Shown in pieces: positions 1 through 12,796 of a DNA stretch of 64,000 bases. This DNA is from Bolinopsis microptera (taxonomy: Eukaryota; Ctenophora; Tentaculata; Lobata; Bolinopsidae): contig NC_087081.1 in NCBI RefSeq assembly GCF_026151205.1, forward strand, positions 2,361,246 through 2,425,245, in the 5' to 3' direction. The position numbers were made by a program, and so were the translations under genes. A model generated the notes under the pieces. That model saw only the letters and a program-made list of their open reading frames with translations. It did not search any database and was not told the DNA's origin. Every line of letters starts with the position of its first letter. The stretch's first letter is position 1.

Positions 1-283
1 GTTTATCTTTCAAGAATCTACTTGGAATGAAGCCCACATCTGGATTTGCTGATTTCGCCTCTTGCTTTATTTCACTCTTATGTTCAGTTTCTGTGATGAT
101 TGTTACATGAATATAATAAATTCTATGAAAAGCATTAATAAAATTGACTTCAATAGCTAATAAAAGAAAAATGTTCATAGATTAAAATATCTTATAATGC
201 TTTAACTTGAGGTCAACAATTATGCCCCTTAATAGGCAGTAAATTAATATAAAAAATAGAAGGTGAAAGAAAACCTGGGATAC

Positions 284-428
284 CTGAAGATATAGAGGTA
301 TGACTGCTATCACTGGAAGATGATCTCTTTCTCTTTCGAGCGCTCTCACCCTTGCCTTTTCGTGAGGAACTGTACTTTTTGTGTACAACTATCGCTTTTA
401 AATCTTCCTCTGTTGGCATGGTCCTATA
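284..428 (-). CDS. possible basic Ser/Arg-rich exon
   Basis: An open exon is bounded by an acceptor-like TAGACTACAG and a donor-like TTCAG/GTATCC. Read from the in-frame methionine it gives about 45 residues, with a lysine-rich start and then an RKRKRSSSSDSSHTS segment typical of nuclear, phosphorylated low-complexity tails. I do not recognise the protein. Its left phase (0) matches the end of exon 3 of the coiled-coil gene upstream, so it could be an alternative 3' exon of that gene, or the first exon of a separate gene. No other exon is visible near the window edge. Low confidence. Confidence 0.3.
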
Positions 429-1964
429 CTGTAGTCTATTGTAGATAAATCCTGTCAATTTCATGTAATAAATGCTATACAGTGTACATTCAACTAAGAA
501 ATGTTTTCTTGAAAAATTTGTTGTTTTCTTGAAGAGATCAGATTTCGATTACATTTTTGTGTCCAGTGCAACATTTTTCAATTCACAATGAGAGATGCAA
601 GAATGGACAGTATTAGTAGAAAATAACCTTAATTTGATGCTTTTTTAGACATTTCATATTATTATCAAGGAAACATGATATAAAGATAATACAAGACTAA
701 AACATCATGAAAAGACGTCATGATCTTCATCATTAAATTAAATGGGAAAATAACCAAATAGTAACACAAACAGTAATAAATTTATCATAAACTAGATTTT
801 ATTTCAATTTTCCATAAAATACTCAACTATCCATTTACTTCTCACAGTTATGTTATATTAGCCAGAGTTTTTTTTTTTCAAAATATTTTACATGCTAAAT
901 TATCATTGCCAGCAGAAGGACTTTAAATCTTATCCCCTCCCATCGTTTATAATATGAGACAATACACAACTTCTCATTGCACAAGTACATTTTTGTTTCA
1001 ATTGGAGGTGTTAAATCGGAAACTAATTTGGAAATTTATCAAAAGTTTCTACAAGTTCTAAAAAACTCAAAGATTCAAATAAATTTAAATTATGTTATTT
1101 TCCAAAAGGATATAATTAGGGAACCCTGCATTACTTCTGAGCTTTCTTGCAAAACCCCAAACAAACACCAGATAAAAGCTAATAACACACAAATCAGTAT
1201 GAAATAATACCTAGTTGTAAATAAATTCCAGGATAACTATGATAGTATAATACAAATTTACAGTTGAAGGAAGTGAGCATGAATACCAAAATCTCATATC
1301 ACCAATCATCGTCCAGCTAACAATTTACATTCCGTGAAGGGTTTAGCCTGCAACTGGAGGAAAGTCGTGTTATAATGGCAACATTTGGTAAGCTTCAAAC
1401 TAGATAATTCGAAAACCAAGGTACGTAGAATTGCGAGAAAGATGCTGAGCTACAGTCATATGGGACACAGTCATATATGGGACAGTCATATGGGACACAG
1501 TCATATGAAAACAAAGGCAGGAGAAAAGGGGGCAACTGAAAGAAGGTAAAAAGACTGGAAAGCAAGATTTTCAAAATTATAATCCTTTCACTGCCATTGA
1601 TGTTTTAATATTCTAAGCAGTTCCTGTTGTGTTACAGAGTACCGTCTATATATAATAAAGTTCTAATAATACAGACACATTTGGACATATATTATTATGA
1701 CAACAAAGGTGGACCTAACTTTTATGAACTCTAATTATAGATCTATTTACAGATCTCAATATTGAGCTCACTCCCACCACGACAACTAAATCTAAAACCT
1801 ATTTCAAAAATTTTAAATGACAGCTTTTCCTTATTTTAGTAATATTGTTATAGGTAGCCCAGATTTTCAAATCAATCTGGAGATGCGTGGCAATTTCTAT
1901 CATCATTTCCTATCTTCACTCTTCAGCAGGAGAATTAAACAAATAATGCAGGTGTCAAAACTGT
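429..1964. other. intergenic, no gene seen
   Basis: AT-rich sequence in which I see no supported gene. The only structure is a short tandem run around 1456-1507 of a CATATGGGACACAGT-type unit, roughly 3-4 copies. Short open frames (for example 977-1207) lack splice context and codon character. Confidence 0.5.
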
Positions 1965-4900
1965 TCACCCAAATTCAATGTCATCAGGGTCTTCTTCGAG
2001 ACAATTTATGGGAGAAGGAGATCTGTACATGTGACTGCCTCTTTGAAGAGGTACCTGAAGATATAGAAATAAAACTGTGTTTGCCAATAAATTATAAATA
2101 AATTGGATAACCCTACACCACAATTAAATAATAGTCATGGTATTGGGATGCACATAATTAGAATATGAAATAATATCTGTGAAACAGTTACATACCAAAT
2201 GTTCCTGATGGCCAACTCTGCTTATGTGTTGTTCTTGGAGACGTAGTTGAAGATTTAATTCATCTACATGATCTTGTAATGCTAAGTTTTGAGATAACAA
2301 ACTTTGCTCTCCATTTTGGCTCTTGTCTCCGATGACTGAAATTTTTATCTTTAGAAGACAGAGACCCAGCTCCAGAAATTTTAGATGATTATTACATGCA
2401 ACATGAACATCTGTTAAATGAAGTCAAGAAAACAACAAATTTCAAGAAAACAGTTTCAAATAACTTTCAAACAAACACTTTTATAAACGTTCTAAGTTCA
2501 GCTCTTTTTATTATTTTGGTTGATATTAGGATCACAAAGATAGTGAAACAAATTTTAGTGAAACAAATTTAAAATTTTATCCTTTATTTTACAATCATAA
2601 TATAATAGTATTTATAAGCCTCCGTTTTGAAAGTTTTAAATTTTAATATATTCACATTTCTATTTAAAATTCAATTTTATGTATAAGTCAATAACTGGCT
2701 GCCAAAGCCGCGCAATTATGAAAACAGGATTAACTTGTTTATAGTTATACGACAAATAGAAATAAATTTAAAACTATCCGTTTTTTTAAATAAATTATAG
2801 TCTTAAACCTAAATCCAAAGCCAGCTTTGTAATATTTACTAGATTAGATCATAATATATCGTCAATTCTAAATATTTACAGTGCAACATTTCATTAATCT
2901 ATAAACAAGCGTACTCCAGCCCCTACACGCATCCATTCTAATGCGGCGCGGCTCAAGCCGCGCATGCACGTATTATTTTATATTTTTTGCTTTCTGATAA
3001 ATATCGTGTCAATGTGTACGAATAAATGTTCATGTTTTGTGTAAACCGAATCCAGTTGAGATTAGTGACAAGGATAAGGACCCAAGTGCCTGTACGGCTT
3101 TTTCGGACCCCTGTGGACCACTACTCTTGAAATTGCTCTACAACTATTGAACATTTATAACTGTTATATAATATATAATAATCCAGTATAGTATAATGAT
3201 TAACTTTAAGATAGTATACAATACAGTTTCAGTAGTTGACCCATACAGTTAAGTCCGTCATAACTCACAATCGTTTAATCATTTGTCAATTGTCAAAGTT
3301 GTTGTGTGTTTATTTGCTGAGATAGCAGTAAGATAAGTCTTATGTAGTAAATTGGTATTGAGAGAGAAAACCAATTCCAATCAAGCACACAATATCTATT
3401 AAGTAACTGGATCAGCTATTGTCAGAATCAAAGACAGACTTAAGCCAACTTGGGGGGGGTCCAACTACAAAAAATACGAATACGAATTTCAAATTTTAGG
3501 GGTGCGTTCGTATTTTTTCGTATTTTTTCGTATTTTTTACCAACATTTTTTTACTCTAGAAATAACTAAATATCCCAGAGAAATGGATCTATAAATTCAT
3601 TGGTATTCTCCGTTGTATCTTCGTATATTACACTGTATGACATCAGAGAAGATAAATAAGAGGCAGCAAAACTGGTGAACAAATGAAAATACAATACTAC
3701 GATTACCTACTAATTAATAATTGGAGTTTAGCTGCTTGTCAATCTCACGTAAGCGTAAATGTCAAAATCACTGGGATATTATCACAATTCAGATATCATG
3801 ATGTATTAATTGTGATTTATAAAGGTCTTTGAATGCTTCATCACAGAATATTATTGCCAAATACGTCTGGTAAGTTGGGTTCCTAAAACGAAATTTAATC
3901 AGCTTCGGTTGAACCCATTATATATTATAATAGTTTAGCTCTTTCTAGTCCCCTGCTACACGGCATGTAAACAGGGATTGGCTAGTTAGAGGCGGTCCGT
4001 GTAGGCCTTACACTGTGCTTTCAGCAATACTCATAATATATAGACTATATATGGCACATTCATATTAATATTCTATCAGATCTTTCTGAGGTTTCTAGGC
4101 GATATAGGTAGCTATTTCTGTACTTAAATATGACAAGAAATCGATTGGTGGTGGTCCCAGAACCCCAAAATGGTTTCTTGTTCTAAACAAGAATCGTTTC
4201 GTCCGAAAAACAACACACTGTCGTATCAACTCTTGTTTGACAGAAACATCCACCCGGTCCACAATTGAAAGAGGTACGGTTGGTAATAACAATCGTAAAA
4301 AATAGCGAACGCTTTAGTAACTTTTGATTTAAATTGTCTCCACAATTTGTAACAGGCTATCTGCAGAAATGGGTAGCACGGTTAATGACCATGGTCCTTT
4401 CTCAAACTTCCAATCCTCAGTTAGATACAAAGAATAGTCTACACAATTTTTAATAACATTAAAAGGGATGAAAATCACTTTATTTATCAAAATCTTTATT
4501 CATCATGTAACAACTTTTCCATAGTACTGGAGAGTAAAACTCTCTTAAACAAAATAATTCTCGAGCACATTTTGAGGCAGTAACAGTAACATGTCAATAT
4601 GTTACAGACTCAAATGCGTTTAAAAACATTTTAGTAACAATAAATTGTGTAAACTGATGAGGAGGAGGAGGAGGACTGATGAAGAGGAGCACTGAGGAGG
4701 AGGAGGAGGAGAAGGAGGAAGAGGACTGGGGAAGACTGACGAGGAGGAGAAGGACCGAGGAGGACTGAGGAGGAGGAGGAGGACTGAGGAGGAGGAGGAC
4801 TGAAGAGGAGAGGGAGGACTGTCGGACTGAGGAAGAGGAGCAGGATTGGTGAGGAGGAGGAGGAGGAAGAGGAGGACTGAGGAGGAGGACTGATTAGGAG

Positions 4901-7900
4901 GAGAAGGAAGAGGAGAAGGAGGAGGATGAGGAGGAGGACTGAGGAGGAGGAGGACTGAGGAGGAGGACTGAAAAGGAGAGGGAGGACTGAGGAAGAGGAG
5001 CAGGATTGGTGAGGAGGAGGAGGAAGAGGAAGACGAGAAGGAGGAGAAGGAAGAGGACTGAGGACGGGGAGTAGGAGGAGGATGACTAAGGACGAGGAGG
5101 ACTGAGGAGGAGGACGAGAGCGAGGATGAGGAGGAAGACTGAGGAGGAGGACTGATAAGAAGGAGAAGGACGAGGACTGAGGAGGAGGACTGAGGATGAG
5201 GAGGATGAGAAGGAGGACTGGGGGAGGACTGAGGAAGAGGAGGACTTGGGGAGGACTGAGGAGGAGGAGGACTGGGGGAGGATTGAGGAGGATGATGAGG
5301 AGGAGGACTGAGGATGAGGAGGAGGAGAAGGAGGACTGGGGGAGGACTGATGAGGAGGAGGACTGGGGGAGGACTGAGGAGGAGGAGGACTTAGCAGTAG
5401 GAGGAGAAGGAGGAGAATGAGGAGGAGGAGACTGATGAGGAGGAGGAGGAGGACTGAGGAGGAAGACCGAGGAGGATGAGGATGAGGACTAAGGACGAGG
5501 ACTAGGAGGATGAGGACAAGGGCTAATGAAGAGGAGGAGGACGACTGAGGAGGAGGACTGATTAGGAGGAGAAGGAGGAGGACGAGGATGAGAAGGAGGA
5601 CTGAGGAGGAGGAGGATAAGGAGGAGAATGAGGAGGAGGATGAGGAGGACTGAGGAGGAGGATAAGGAGGAGAATGAGGAGGAGGAGGATGACTCAAGAG
5701 GAGGACTCAGGAGGTGGAGGAGGATGAGGAGGAGGACTCAGGAGGAGGACTGATGAGGAGGAGGACTCCAGAGGAGGAGGACTCAGGAGGAGGAGGAGGA
5801 GGAAGAGGACTGAGGACGGGGAGGAGGAGGAGGACTGAGGACGGGGAGGAGGAGGAGGACTGAGGACGGGGAGGAGGAGGAGGACTAAGAGGACGCGAGG
5901 ACTAAGGAGGACTGAGGAGGAGGACGAGAGCGAGAGCGAGGACGAGGACTGAGGAGGAGGACTGATAAGAAAGTAAGAAGGAGAAGGAGGAGGAGGAGGA
6001 CTCAGGAGGAGGACTCAGGAGGTGGAGGAGGAGGAGGAGGAGGACTGATGAGGAGGAGGAGGAGGAGGACTGGGGTAGGACCGAGGAGGATGATGAGGAG
6101 GAGGACTGAGGATGAAGTTATGAAGAGGAGGAGAAGGAGGCTTGAGGAGGACTGATGAGGAGGAGAACTGAGGGAGGACTGAGGAGGAGGAGGACTTAGG
6201 AGTAGGAGGAGAAGGAGGAAAAGGAGGAGAAGGAGGAGGAGGACTGAAGAGGAGGACTTAGGAGTAGGAGGAGAAGGAGGAGAAGGAGAACTGATGAGGA
6301 GGAGGAGGACTGACGAGGAGGAGAAGGACTGAGGAGGAAGAGGAGGATGAGGAGGAGGAGGAGGAGGACTGACGAGTAGGATGAGGACTGGGGACTGAGG
6401 AGGAGGAGGTCTGAGGAGGAAGAGGATGAGGACTGAGGAAGAGGACTGAGGAGGATGAGGAGGAGGAGGAGTGAGGAGTAGGACAGAGGAGGAGGAGGAG
6501 GACTAAGGAGGAGGATGAGGAGGAGGAGTACTGACGCGGAGGAGTACTGACGCGGAGGAGGACTGGGGGAGGACTGAGGAAGAGGAGGACTTAGGAGTAG
6601 GAGGAGAAGGAGGAGAAGGAGGAGAAGGAGGAGGAGGACTGAGGAGGAGGAGGATATCTTAGGAGTAGGAGGAGAAGGAGGAGAAGGAGAAGGAGGACTG
6701 ATGAGGAGGAGGAGGAAGACTGACGAGGAGGAGAAGGACTGAGGAGGAGGAGGAGGAGGATGAGGAGGAGGAGGAGGAGGACTGACGAGTAGGATGAGGA
6801 CTGGGGACTGAGGAGGAGGAGGAGGTCTGAGGAGGAAGAGGATGAGGACTGAGGAAGTGGACTGAGGAGGATGAGAAGAATGAGAAGGAGAAGGAGGACT
6901 GATGAGTGATGAGGAGGAGGAGGACTGACGAGGAGGAGAAGGACTGAGGAGGAGGATGAGGAGGATGAGGAGGACTGACGAGTAGGATGAGGACTGGGGA
7001 CTGAGGAGGAGGAGGAGGTCTGAGGAGGAAGAGGATGAGGACTGAGGAAGAGGACTGAGGAGGATGAGGAGAATGAGGAGGAGGAGGAGGACTAAGGAGG
7101 AGGATGAGGAGGCTGAGGAGGAGGAGTACTGATGAGGAGGAGAAGGAGGAGGAGGACTGCACAATTTCTTTCGGGAACACATAATTACTCGAAATAGCTT
7201 GAGCAATTATAGAAATGGAAACAGTCAAAATAAATTGTGGAGTTTGGAGCGTGTATAAACATCGACATAAACATAAAGTTGCCACGAAATTTTGCAATTA
7301 CTATAGTAACACGTCACGTGTTTAATGAGAGCCAATCATATTGCGCTGCGTCGTACAGGGGGGCTGAGGATAAGTGATCTATACTGCATTCCTGGGCCGT
7401 GGGATTATTAAAATGTAATGTCAGTGACGTTGAATAATAGGGGAATGGTGCTGATGTGTAGTGTGTATCGATAGATGTTGAAGAGTACCGGGCCTAAAAC
7501 AGTAAAGTGAAATAACAAAATATAAACTAGCAGGTTTGAAACATGTACAGTATTATCATAAATTACAATAAACATTGTACAGATGGACTGATCACATTAA
7601 TTCATATCATTCAGATTATATATTGGTTACTCGTTTATTGATAGGTAGTAGGTACAGTGTAAACTGTACTCTCTTATTAAAGATCTACAACAAGTTTATA
7701 GCTGTTCAATGATTATACATTATTCAGTTAAATGGACCAATTTCCAATAAAACATAAAATGGATCACAATATATCCCAAATTTTAATAAAAAAACGATAA
7801 AAAGGGAGCGAATTTCAAAATTTTGTGTGGGTTCATCGTTTTTGTTGTTGCACCCCCAGGTTTTGTGTATGATACATGATGGTTTACATATTATTTTAAT

Positions 7901-8049
7901 GTTTCTTCACTGCTAAGTTGAGCTTAGATCTGATTAATTACGAAGATGTGTGATCTTCTATTTATCAAAATGACGATTTGTAAAAAATACGAAAAAATAC
8001 GAATACGAATTTGAAATTTTAGGGGTGCGTTCGTATTTTTTGTAGTTGG

Positions 8050-8083
<34 letters not shown>

Positions 8084-8616
8084 CTTTATAAGAGAAAAGA
8101 CACTCCAACAATCTATGCAATGAAACACATAAAAAATATGATTTTAAGGAATAAACAACATAGCTTACCATTAACACTTGTTTGAAAGCTTTGAGAGATA
8201 TCATCATCACCATATGACTCAATCTCTACTTTGAGATTATGACAAGTCCAACTCTTCCGGGACAATTCGTCAAATAGCAACACTCCAGGTGATGATAATT
8301 CTATGAATAGAAGACTGTGAAAATCAGGTATTTTTACATATTATATAATACATATTATTAAACACTGCTATTACATCTATATCTCAATTTAATTTTCTTA
8401 GGTCAAGTTATACAGCAGATTCAAGTGAATCTAATCGAATATTGTTATACAGTATAGCATATAAAATATAATAAACATAAAGAACTCACTGTTTTCCTTC
8501 CCTTTGTGTTGTGACAAAAATTCAGGATGTTTCTTTATTGCTTCGTCAAGACATACAGTAATTTTCTTGTATACACAATATGGCATGTACATCAGCAGGA
8601 GATCATCGGCATCCAT
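1965..8616 (-). CDS. small coiled-coil protein, 4 exons, 162 aa
   Basis: Four minus-strand exons join with matching phases: 8490-8616 (ATG at 8616), 8169-8300, 2196-2335 and 1965-2054 (stop). They total 489 nt, or 162 residues. The N-terminus (MDADDLLLMYMPYCVYKKI...) and exon 2 look like a small folded region. Exon 3 carries a glutamine/leucine-rich heptad-like stretch (LLSQNLALQDHVDELNLQL), a probable coiled coil. The C-terminus is acidic and ends DPDDIEFG after an RSPSP motif, a possible phosphosite. I do not recognise the family and assign no function. Intron 2 is about 5.8 kb because it contains a 4.6-kb poly-G-ended mobile element; the other introns are short (about 190 and 140 bp). Joining exons 2 and 3 across that insert rests on splice phase and consensus only; an unseen exon or two separate genes remains possible. 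Confidence 0.6.
2336..3446. other. intron sequence left of element 1
   Basis: AT-rich sequence between exon 3 of the coiled-coil gene and the inserted poly-G element. It includes a small GC-rich hairpin near 2942-2968 (GCGCGGCTCAAGCCGCGC). No gene seen. Confidence 0.5.
3452..8081. mobile_element. poly-G-ended element 1 (4.6 kb, intronic)
   Basis: The left end is a run of 8 G followed by TCCAACTACAAAAAATACG; the right end is its inverted complement ending in 31 C. Immediate flanks share CCAACTT, a 7-bp repeat (8 bp with one mismatch), as expected of a target-site duplication. Just inside the left end is a 10-bp tandem repeat, CGTATTTTTT x3 (about 3509-3538); the right end carries related TACGAA-rich sequence. 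The interior holds an AT-rich segment, a 2.5-kb GGA-rich satellite, and near 7740-7860 a sequence resembling another poly-G end. No transposase frame is visible, so the element appears non-autonomous. It sits in an intron of the coiled-coil gene, its C run 88 bp from an exon. Confidence 0.8.
4655..7158. repeat. GGA-rich satellite A
   Basis: About 2.5 kb of imperfect tandem GAGGAGGAGGACTGA-type units (purine-rich on the plus strand), with variants such as GACTGGGGGAGGACTGA. It is flanked by a short inverted repeat (AAATTGTG at the left, CACAATTT at the right). Long frames in this stretch encode only Ser/Leu/Pro or Glu/Arg runs and are compositional artefacts. A closely similar satellite fills element 3 at 43.4-46.3 kb. 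Confidence 0.95.
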
Positions 8617-8870
8617 TGTTAAAATGCCAAAATAAAGGGCTCCTCGACCACTGGCTCATTTTCACATCTCCATAATAGATAACTATTCCATTTCCCTTCT
8701 GTAGTAACATTTTATTAATAATGTATTATCTAGGACACAGACACATATTGAAACCTACAATCTCTTGCAAGAGAGAACTCCAGCTCTCAAAATTGCTGCT
8801 GAGTGCTGATGGCTGAATATAAACAATGTTACTCTTCACTGTGGGTTGTGGTCGGAAAACCTCTGTAAGA

Positions 8871-11097
8871 TATATATGGACACGTTCATTTGAGTTTGAG
8901 GATATTGGTAAATATAAGTGACCCTATTAAAAGGCACAGTGTAGTTGACTTTTTCACACTATGAAATTACTTAAACCCTTGATGGTTAGGATAATCGTCT
9001 CATCCTCCAGCCTAACTTTGTCACATAACGATATCTTAATCAGGTGATAAGATATCGCTTAAATACGGCCGGCACGGAAATGGTTACATTGTCACACTAT
9101 AAACATGTGACGGAGTAAATATGGACCCCTTGCTGCCGTTCTTGACCAAATTTTTGAGTGTCCAGTTGATTGGATGGGTACATATGACCATTACCTACAT
9201 ATTTGACGACTTTTTTCGTTAGATGGTGCATCCAGGTTTACTCTGTCACACATTAAAGAAAATATGTGATGAATGTTTAGGGCACTCTGATAAGCAATGC
9301 TGAGTAGTGTAAGTTTATTTGATGGCCTGGAAGTGCTGGGAATTGTTATTATATCATATAGTCGTAAGGAATTAAAACACAGAAGGCACAACCAAGCTTA
9401 CTTTGTCACATAATCTTGATGATATCTGAACATGTGTGAAATTGAACAAATAATGATGTACCAGCTTAAACCCCTTATATTATATGTACTATGGATCAAA
9501 CAACACTGCTAGTACCATGCACCAGTCAAATAAATCATTATCAGGTGGTAATATGAGTATTGCTGAAAGTTAACAGTGTCACAATTAAACTACCGCTACA
9601 TGGTCAAAAATATGGTAATTTTGTCACAAAAAATTATTATAACTCTGTTAGCTCCTTGCTGGCAAAATAACTAGTTTATCGAAATTTTTTTGATGATAAA
9701 GTTACATAGTATTCTAATAGAGGTATAGTTCTTCAAAATAGGGGCAAGACATGTTTACTTTGTCACATCAGTTATTATAAGAGTTAGGTAATCGTCATCA
9801 GATTAAAAGATATTTTTCGTAGTTTGGATCGATTAATACTTTAATATAACTGTAATAAATCCTATGCCAATTTTAACACACTATCTTGATACTGTTGGGG
9901 CAGGGAAAGTTAATTTTGTCACATTTTCAATGTCTTTGACAAATTAATCTAAATTTTTAAAATTGAGTTCTTATGTTCTGGACAATATTCTTCCAATCGT
10001 TTATGAAAGAATGTTGAATTCTAATAGAGTTATAGATCTTCAAAATAGGGGCAAGACATGTTTACTTTGTCACATCAGTTATTATAAGAGTTAGGTAATC
10101 GTCATCACATTAACATATATTTTTTTGTAGTTTGGATTGATTTATATAGGTAATAAAGCAGCCTATGCTAATTTTTACACACTATCTTGAAATTGTTGGG
10201 GCATGAAAAGTTAATTTAGTCACATTTTTAGTGACTTTGACAAATTTAACCTAAAATTGTTAAACTTAAGCTCTGATGTTCTGGACAATATTCTAATAGA
10301 GGTATAGAATATAGATCTTCAAAATAGGGGCAAGACATGTTTACTTTGTCACATCAGTTATTATAAGAGTTATTATAAGAGTTATTATAAGTGACTATTT
10401 CATTCTATAATCATTGTTTTTAATCTGTTTACGATTTCGTATAATTTTTTGTGACAATGTTAACATCAACTGATCTTAACTTGCATCAACTACATTGTCA
10501 TCATATAAAATTTTCCCGCCTTTCAAACCAAAATCAGATATAAATAATTCGCCCAAAATTTTAAATTCCATATTATATTGTGACAGAATTAACCTCATTT
10601 CCCAATAACCGAGTGCCTGTATTAGCTAACTATTCAAAACAACATATTTTAGGGCTATGATTGGTGGAGCAACCATCAAATAATGAGTTGAAAGGGTTTT
10701 TAGGACACCTCACAGTAGAATAGAGGTATGGTATCATGAGTGTGACAACGTTACCCAAATATTGCCTTGTAACCGTTCGATCCGTGCCCATTAACCAATG
10801 TTGTATCATAATTGTTAGATTGACCTAATTTACTATATTTCAGACCAAGGAACGATAATTAGACAACTGCAGTTAACTAGGTCACACAAAATGTGACTTT
10901 TGAAACATTATAGTGCCTAACAACAATAGATATTCTTTCTGAGCGGTGCATATGGGAGTATGGGTTACGTGGCTAATGTTCAGAACTTCTGAACATGCTA
11001 GGTTAATAGATGTCAAAATTAAGCCACTATCGTCAAAAACGCTATTATTTTTGTTTACCAATATCCTCAAACTCAAATGAACGTGTCCATATATATA
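8871..11097. mobile_element. 2.2-kb TIR element with ~155-bp periodic interior
   Basis: Perfect 42-bp terminal inverted repeats begin TATATATGGACACGTTCATT at 8871-8912 and match in reverse at 11056-11097. A TA-rich flank is compatible with a TA target site. No transposase frame exists. The interior is a degenerate repeat whose best conserved box is TTTACTTTGTCACA; the GTCACA core recurs at about 9026, 9091, 9246, 9405, 9577, 9764, 9916, 10070 and 10226, then in reverse orientation (TGTGAC) near 10450, 10579, 10742 and 10892. Three longer direct repeats (GGGGCAAGACATG, near 9741, 10048 and 10327) show recent unit duplication. Confidence 0.8.
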
Positions 11098-11217
11098 ATA
11101 GAGCATTAGAGGTTTATTAAGGTCATATTTCACACTCAATAATTTATACAGAGTATACAATGTACATACGTACTCCGACACTCCTAATTTTAAAAGTATC
11201 TAATAAAAACATAAAAG

Positions 11218-11320
11218 AGGATCATGTTTTTTGTTTTTGTCCATTTTTGTCCATACGATTTTGTCAAAATAGGTATGAGGTACCGCATGGACAAAATGGA
11301 TATAAATGGACAAAAATTAT
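11218..11320. mobile_element. fragment related to poly-G element ends
   Basis: A GATCATGTTTTTTG...TGTCCATTTTTGTCCA...GGTACC...GGACAAAA block matches, in inverse orientation, the block at 46315-46428 inside element 3 (TTTTTGTCCG repeats, GGTACCG, ACATGATCCCCCC). Both contain roughly 10-bp-spaced TTTTTGTCC units. Confidence 0.6.
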
Positions 11321-11326
11321 AACTTT

Positions 11327-12100
11327 TTATTTGGATTGTCTCTACAATTTGTAACAAACAATTTGAAAAAATAGTTAGAGATCTATGGTGGCCGAGGAGG
11401 GTCATTTTAAAAATAAAATAAAAAACCATACTAACGTGGCCGAGGAGGGTCATACGGCCGAGGAGGGTCATTTTTAAAAATGGCCCTGCTCGGCCATGGC
11501 CGAGCAGGGCCAAACAATATGACGCAAAAATGGCCCTCCTCGGCCATGGCCGAGGAGGGTCATTTTAAAAAATAAAATAAAAAACCATACTCATGTGGCC
11601 GAGGAGGGTCATTCGGCCGAGGAGGGTCATTTTTTAAAAATGGCCCTGCTCGGCCATGGTTGAGCAGAGCCAAACAATATGACGCAAAAATGGCCCTCCT
11701 CGGCCATGGCCGATTATTTGGATTGTCTCTACAATTTGTAACAAACAATTTGAAAAAATAGTTAGAGATCTATGGTGGCCGAGGAGGGTCATTTTAAAAA
11801 TAAAATAAAAAACCATACTAACGTGGCCGAGGAGGGTCATACGGCCGAGGAGGGTCATTTTTAAAAATGGCCCTGCTCGGCCATGGCCGAGCAGGGCCAA
11901 ACAATATGACGCAAAAATGGCCCTCCTCGGCCATGGCCGAGGAGGGTCATTTTAAAAAATAAAATAAAAAACCATACTCATGTGGCCGAGGAGGGTCATT
12001 CGGCCGAGGGGGGTCATTTTTTAAAAATGGCCCTGCTCGGCCATGGCCGAGCAGGGCCAAACAATATGACGCAAAAATGGCCCTCCTCGGCCATGGCCGA
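11327..12100. repeat. 387-bp tandem duplication across element end
   Basis: The sequence from TTATTTGGATTGTCTCTACA at 11327 recurs at 11714, a 387-bp shift. Both copies carry the same AT-rich flank followed by the first part of the foldback element, so host flank and element end were duplicated together. Confidence 0.9.
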
Positions 12101-12583
12101 GCAGGGCCAAACAATGTGACGAAGAAATGGCCCTCCTCGGCCATGGCCGAGCAGAGCCAAAACGATATGACAGAAATGGCCGTCTGTGCCGCTAGCCATG
12201 GGGTGAGCGTCGTTCGCGTTGACGCTCTGTTCTGTTCGACGCTCTGTTCTGTTGGACCTATATATATATACTATGCAGCCCCCGGTCTACTCGGCCGAAT
12301 ACTCGAGAAATCGTGTGTTAGGCCTAGGGTTAAATGAAGAGCTGTCCATGATTAATACAGCAAAGCTTCGGACGAAGAAAATGTGGTATAACACCTCAAC
12401 CGTCGCCGGCGTTAGATTAGATCCTTCGGTTTCCTGTAAGTGCTCAGTGCATGCTGGTTACTTACCTGGGGACCTCAGGCTATCATGTTCATAAACATAT
12501 TCATAGAGATTAGGCGGAATGACAGGCTGAGCGCGGCCCAGTAAGCTGGTTACATGCCGTAACTATATAGCCATGGTTGTTCT

Positions 12584-12684
12584 TGTATCACGTGGTGACC
12601 CCCACTGTCGCTTCACTATAGTATCGTCTTCGACGATACAGGGGGAGCCGTGCACTTCATGCGCGGCGGGTCATACAACGTATG
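12584..12684 (+). mobile_element. MITE family A, copy 1
   Basis: About 100-bp element, TGTATCACGTGGTGACCCCC at one end and GTCATACAACGTATG at the other, with imperfect inverted ends and a GC-rich inner hairpin. Other copies: 14133-14235, 14645-14745 (inverted) and 30849-30955. Confidence 0.8.
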
Positions 12685-12701
12685 TAATTTTGAATTTACA
12701 C

Positions 12702-12796
12702 ATAAGCGCTGACCTTTGACCGGCGATAATTTCGGCTAGGAACAATATTTTTCCATGGGACCAAAAGCAGCTGATAGATATCACTCCCCTTTGATT
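12702..12796 (+). repeat. interspersed repeat C, copy 1
   Basis: ACACATAAGCGCTGACCTT through TGATAGATATCACTCCCCT matches the inverse complement of 49187-49280 with modest divergence. MITE B is inserted at its end here but not in the other copy. Confidence 0.75.

Noticed and set aside
5086-7297. Long Ser/Pro/Leu-rich frames on the minus strand
   Set aside because: They are translations of the GGA satellite; any frame through such purine repeats stays open. The same applies to 45675-46460.
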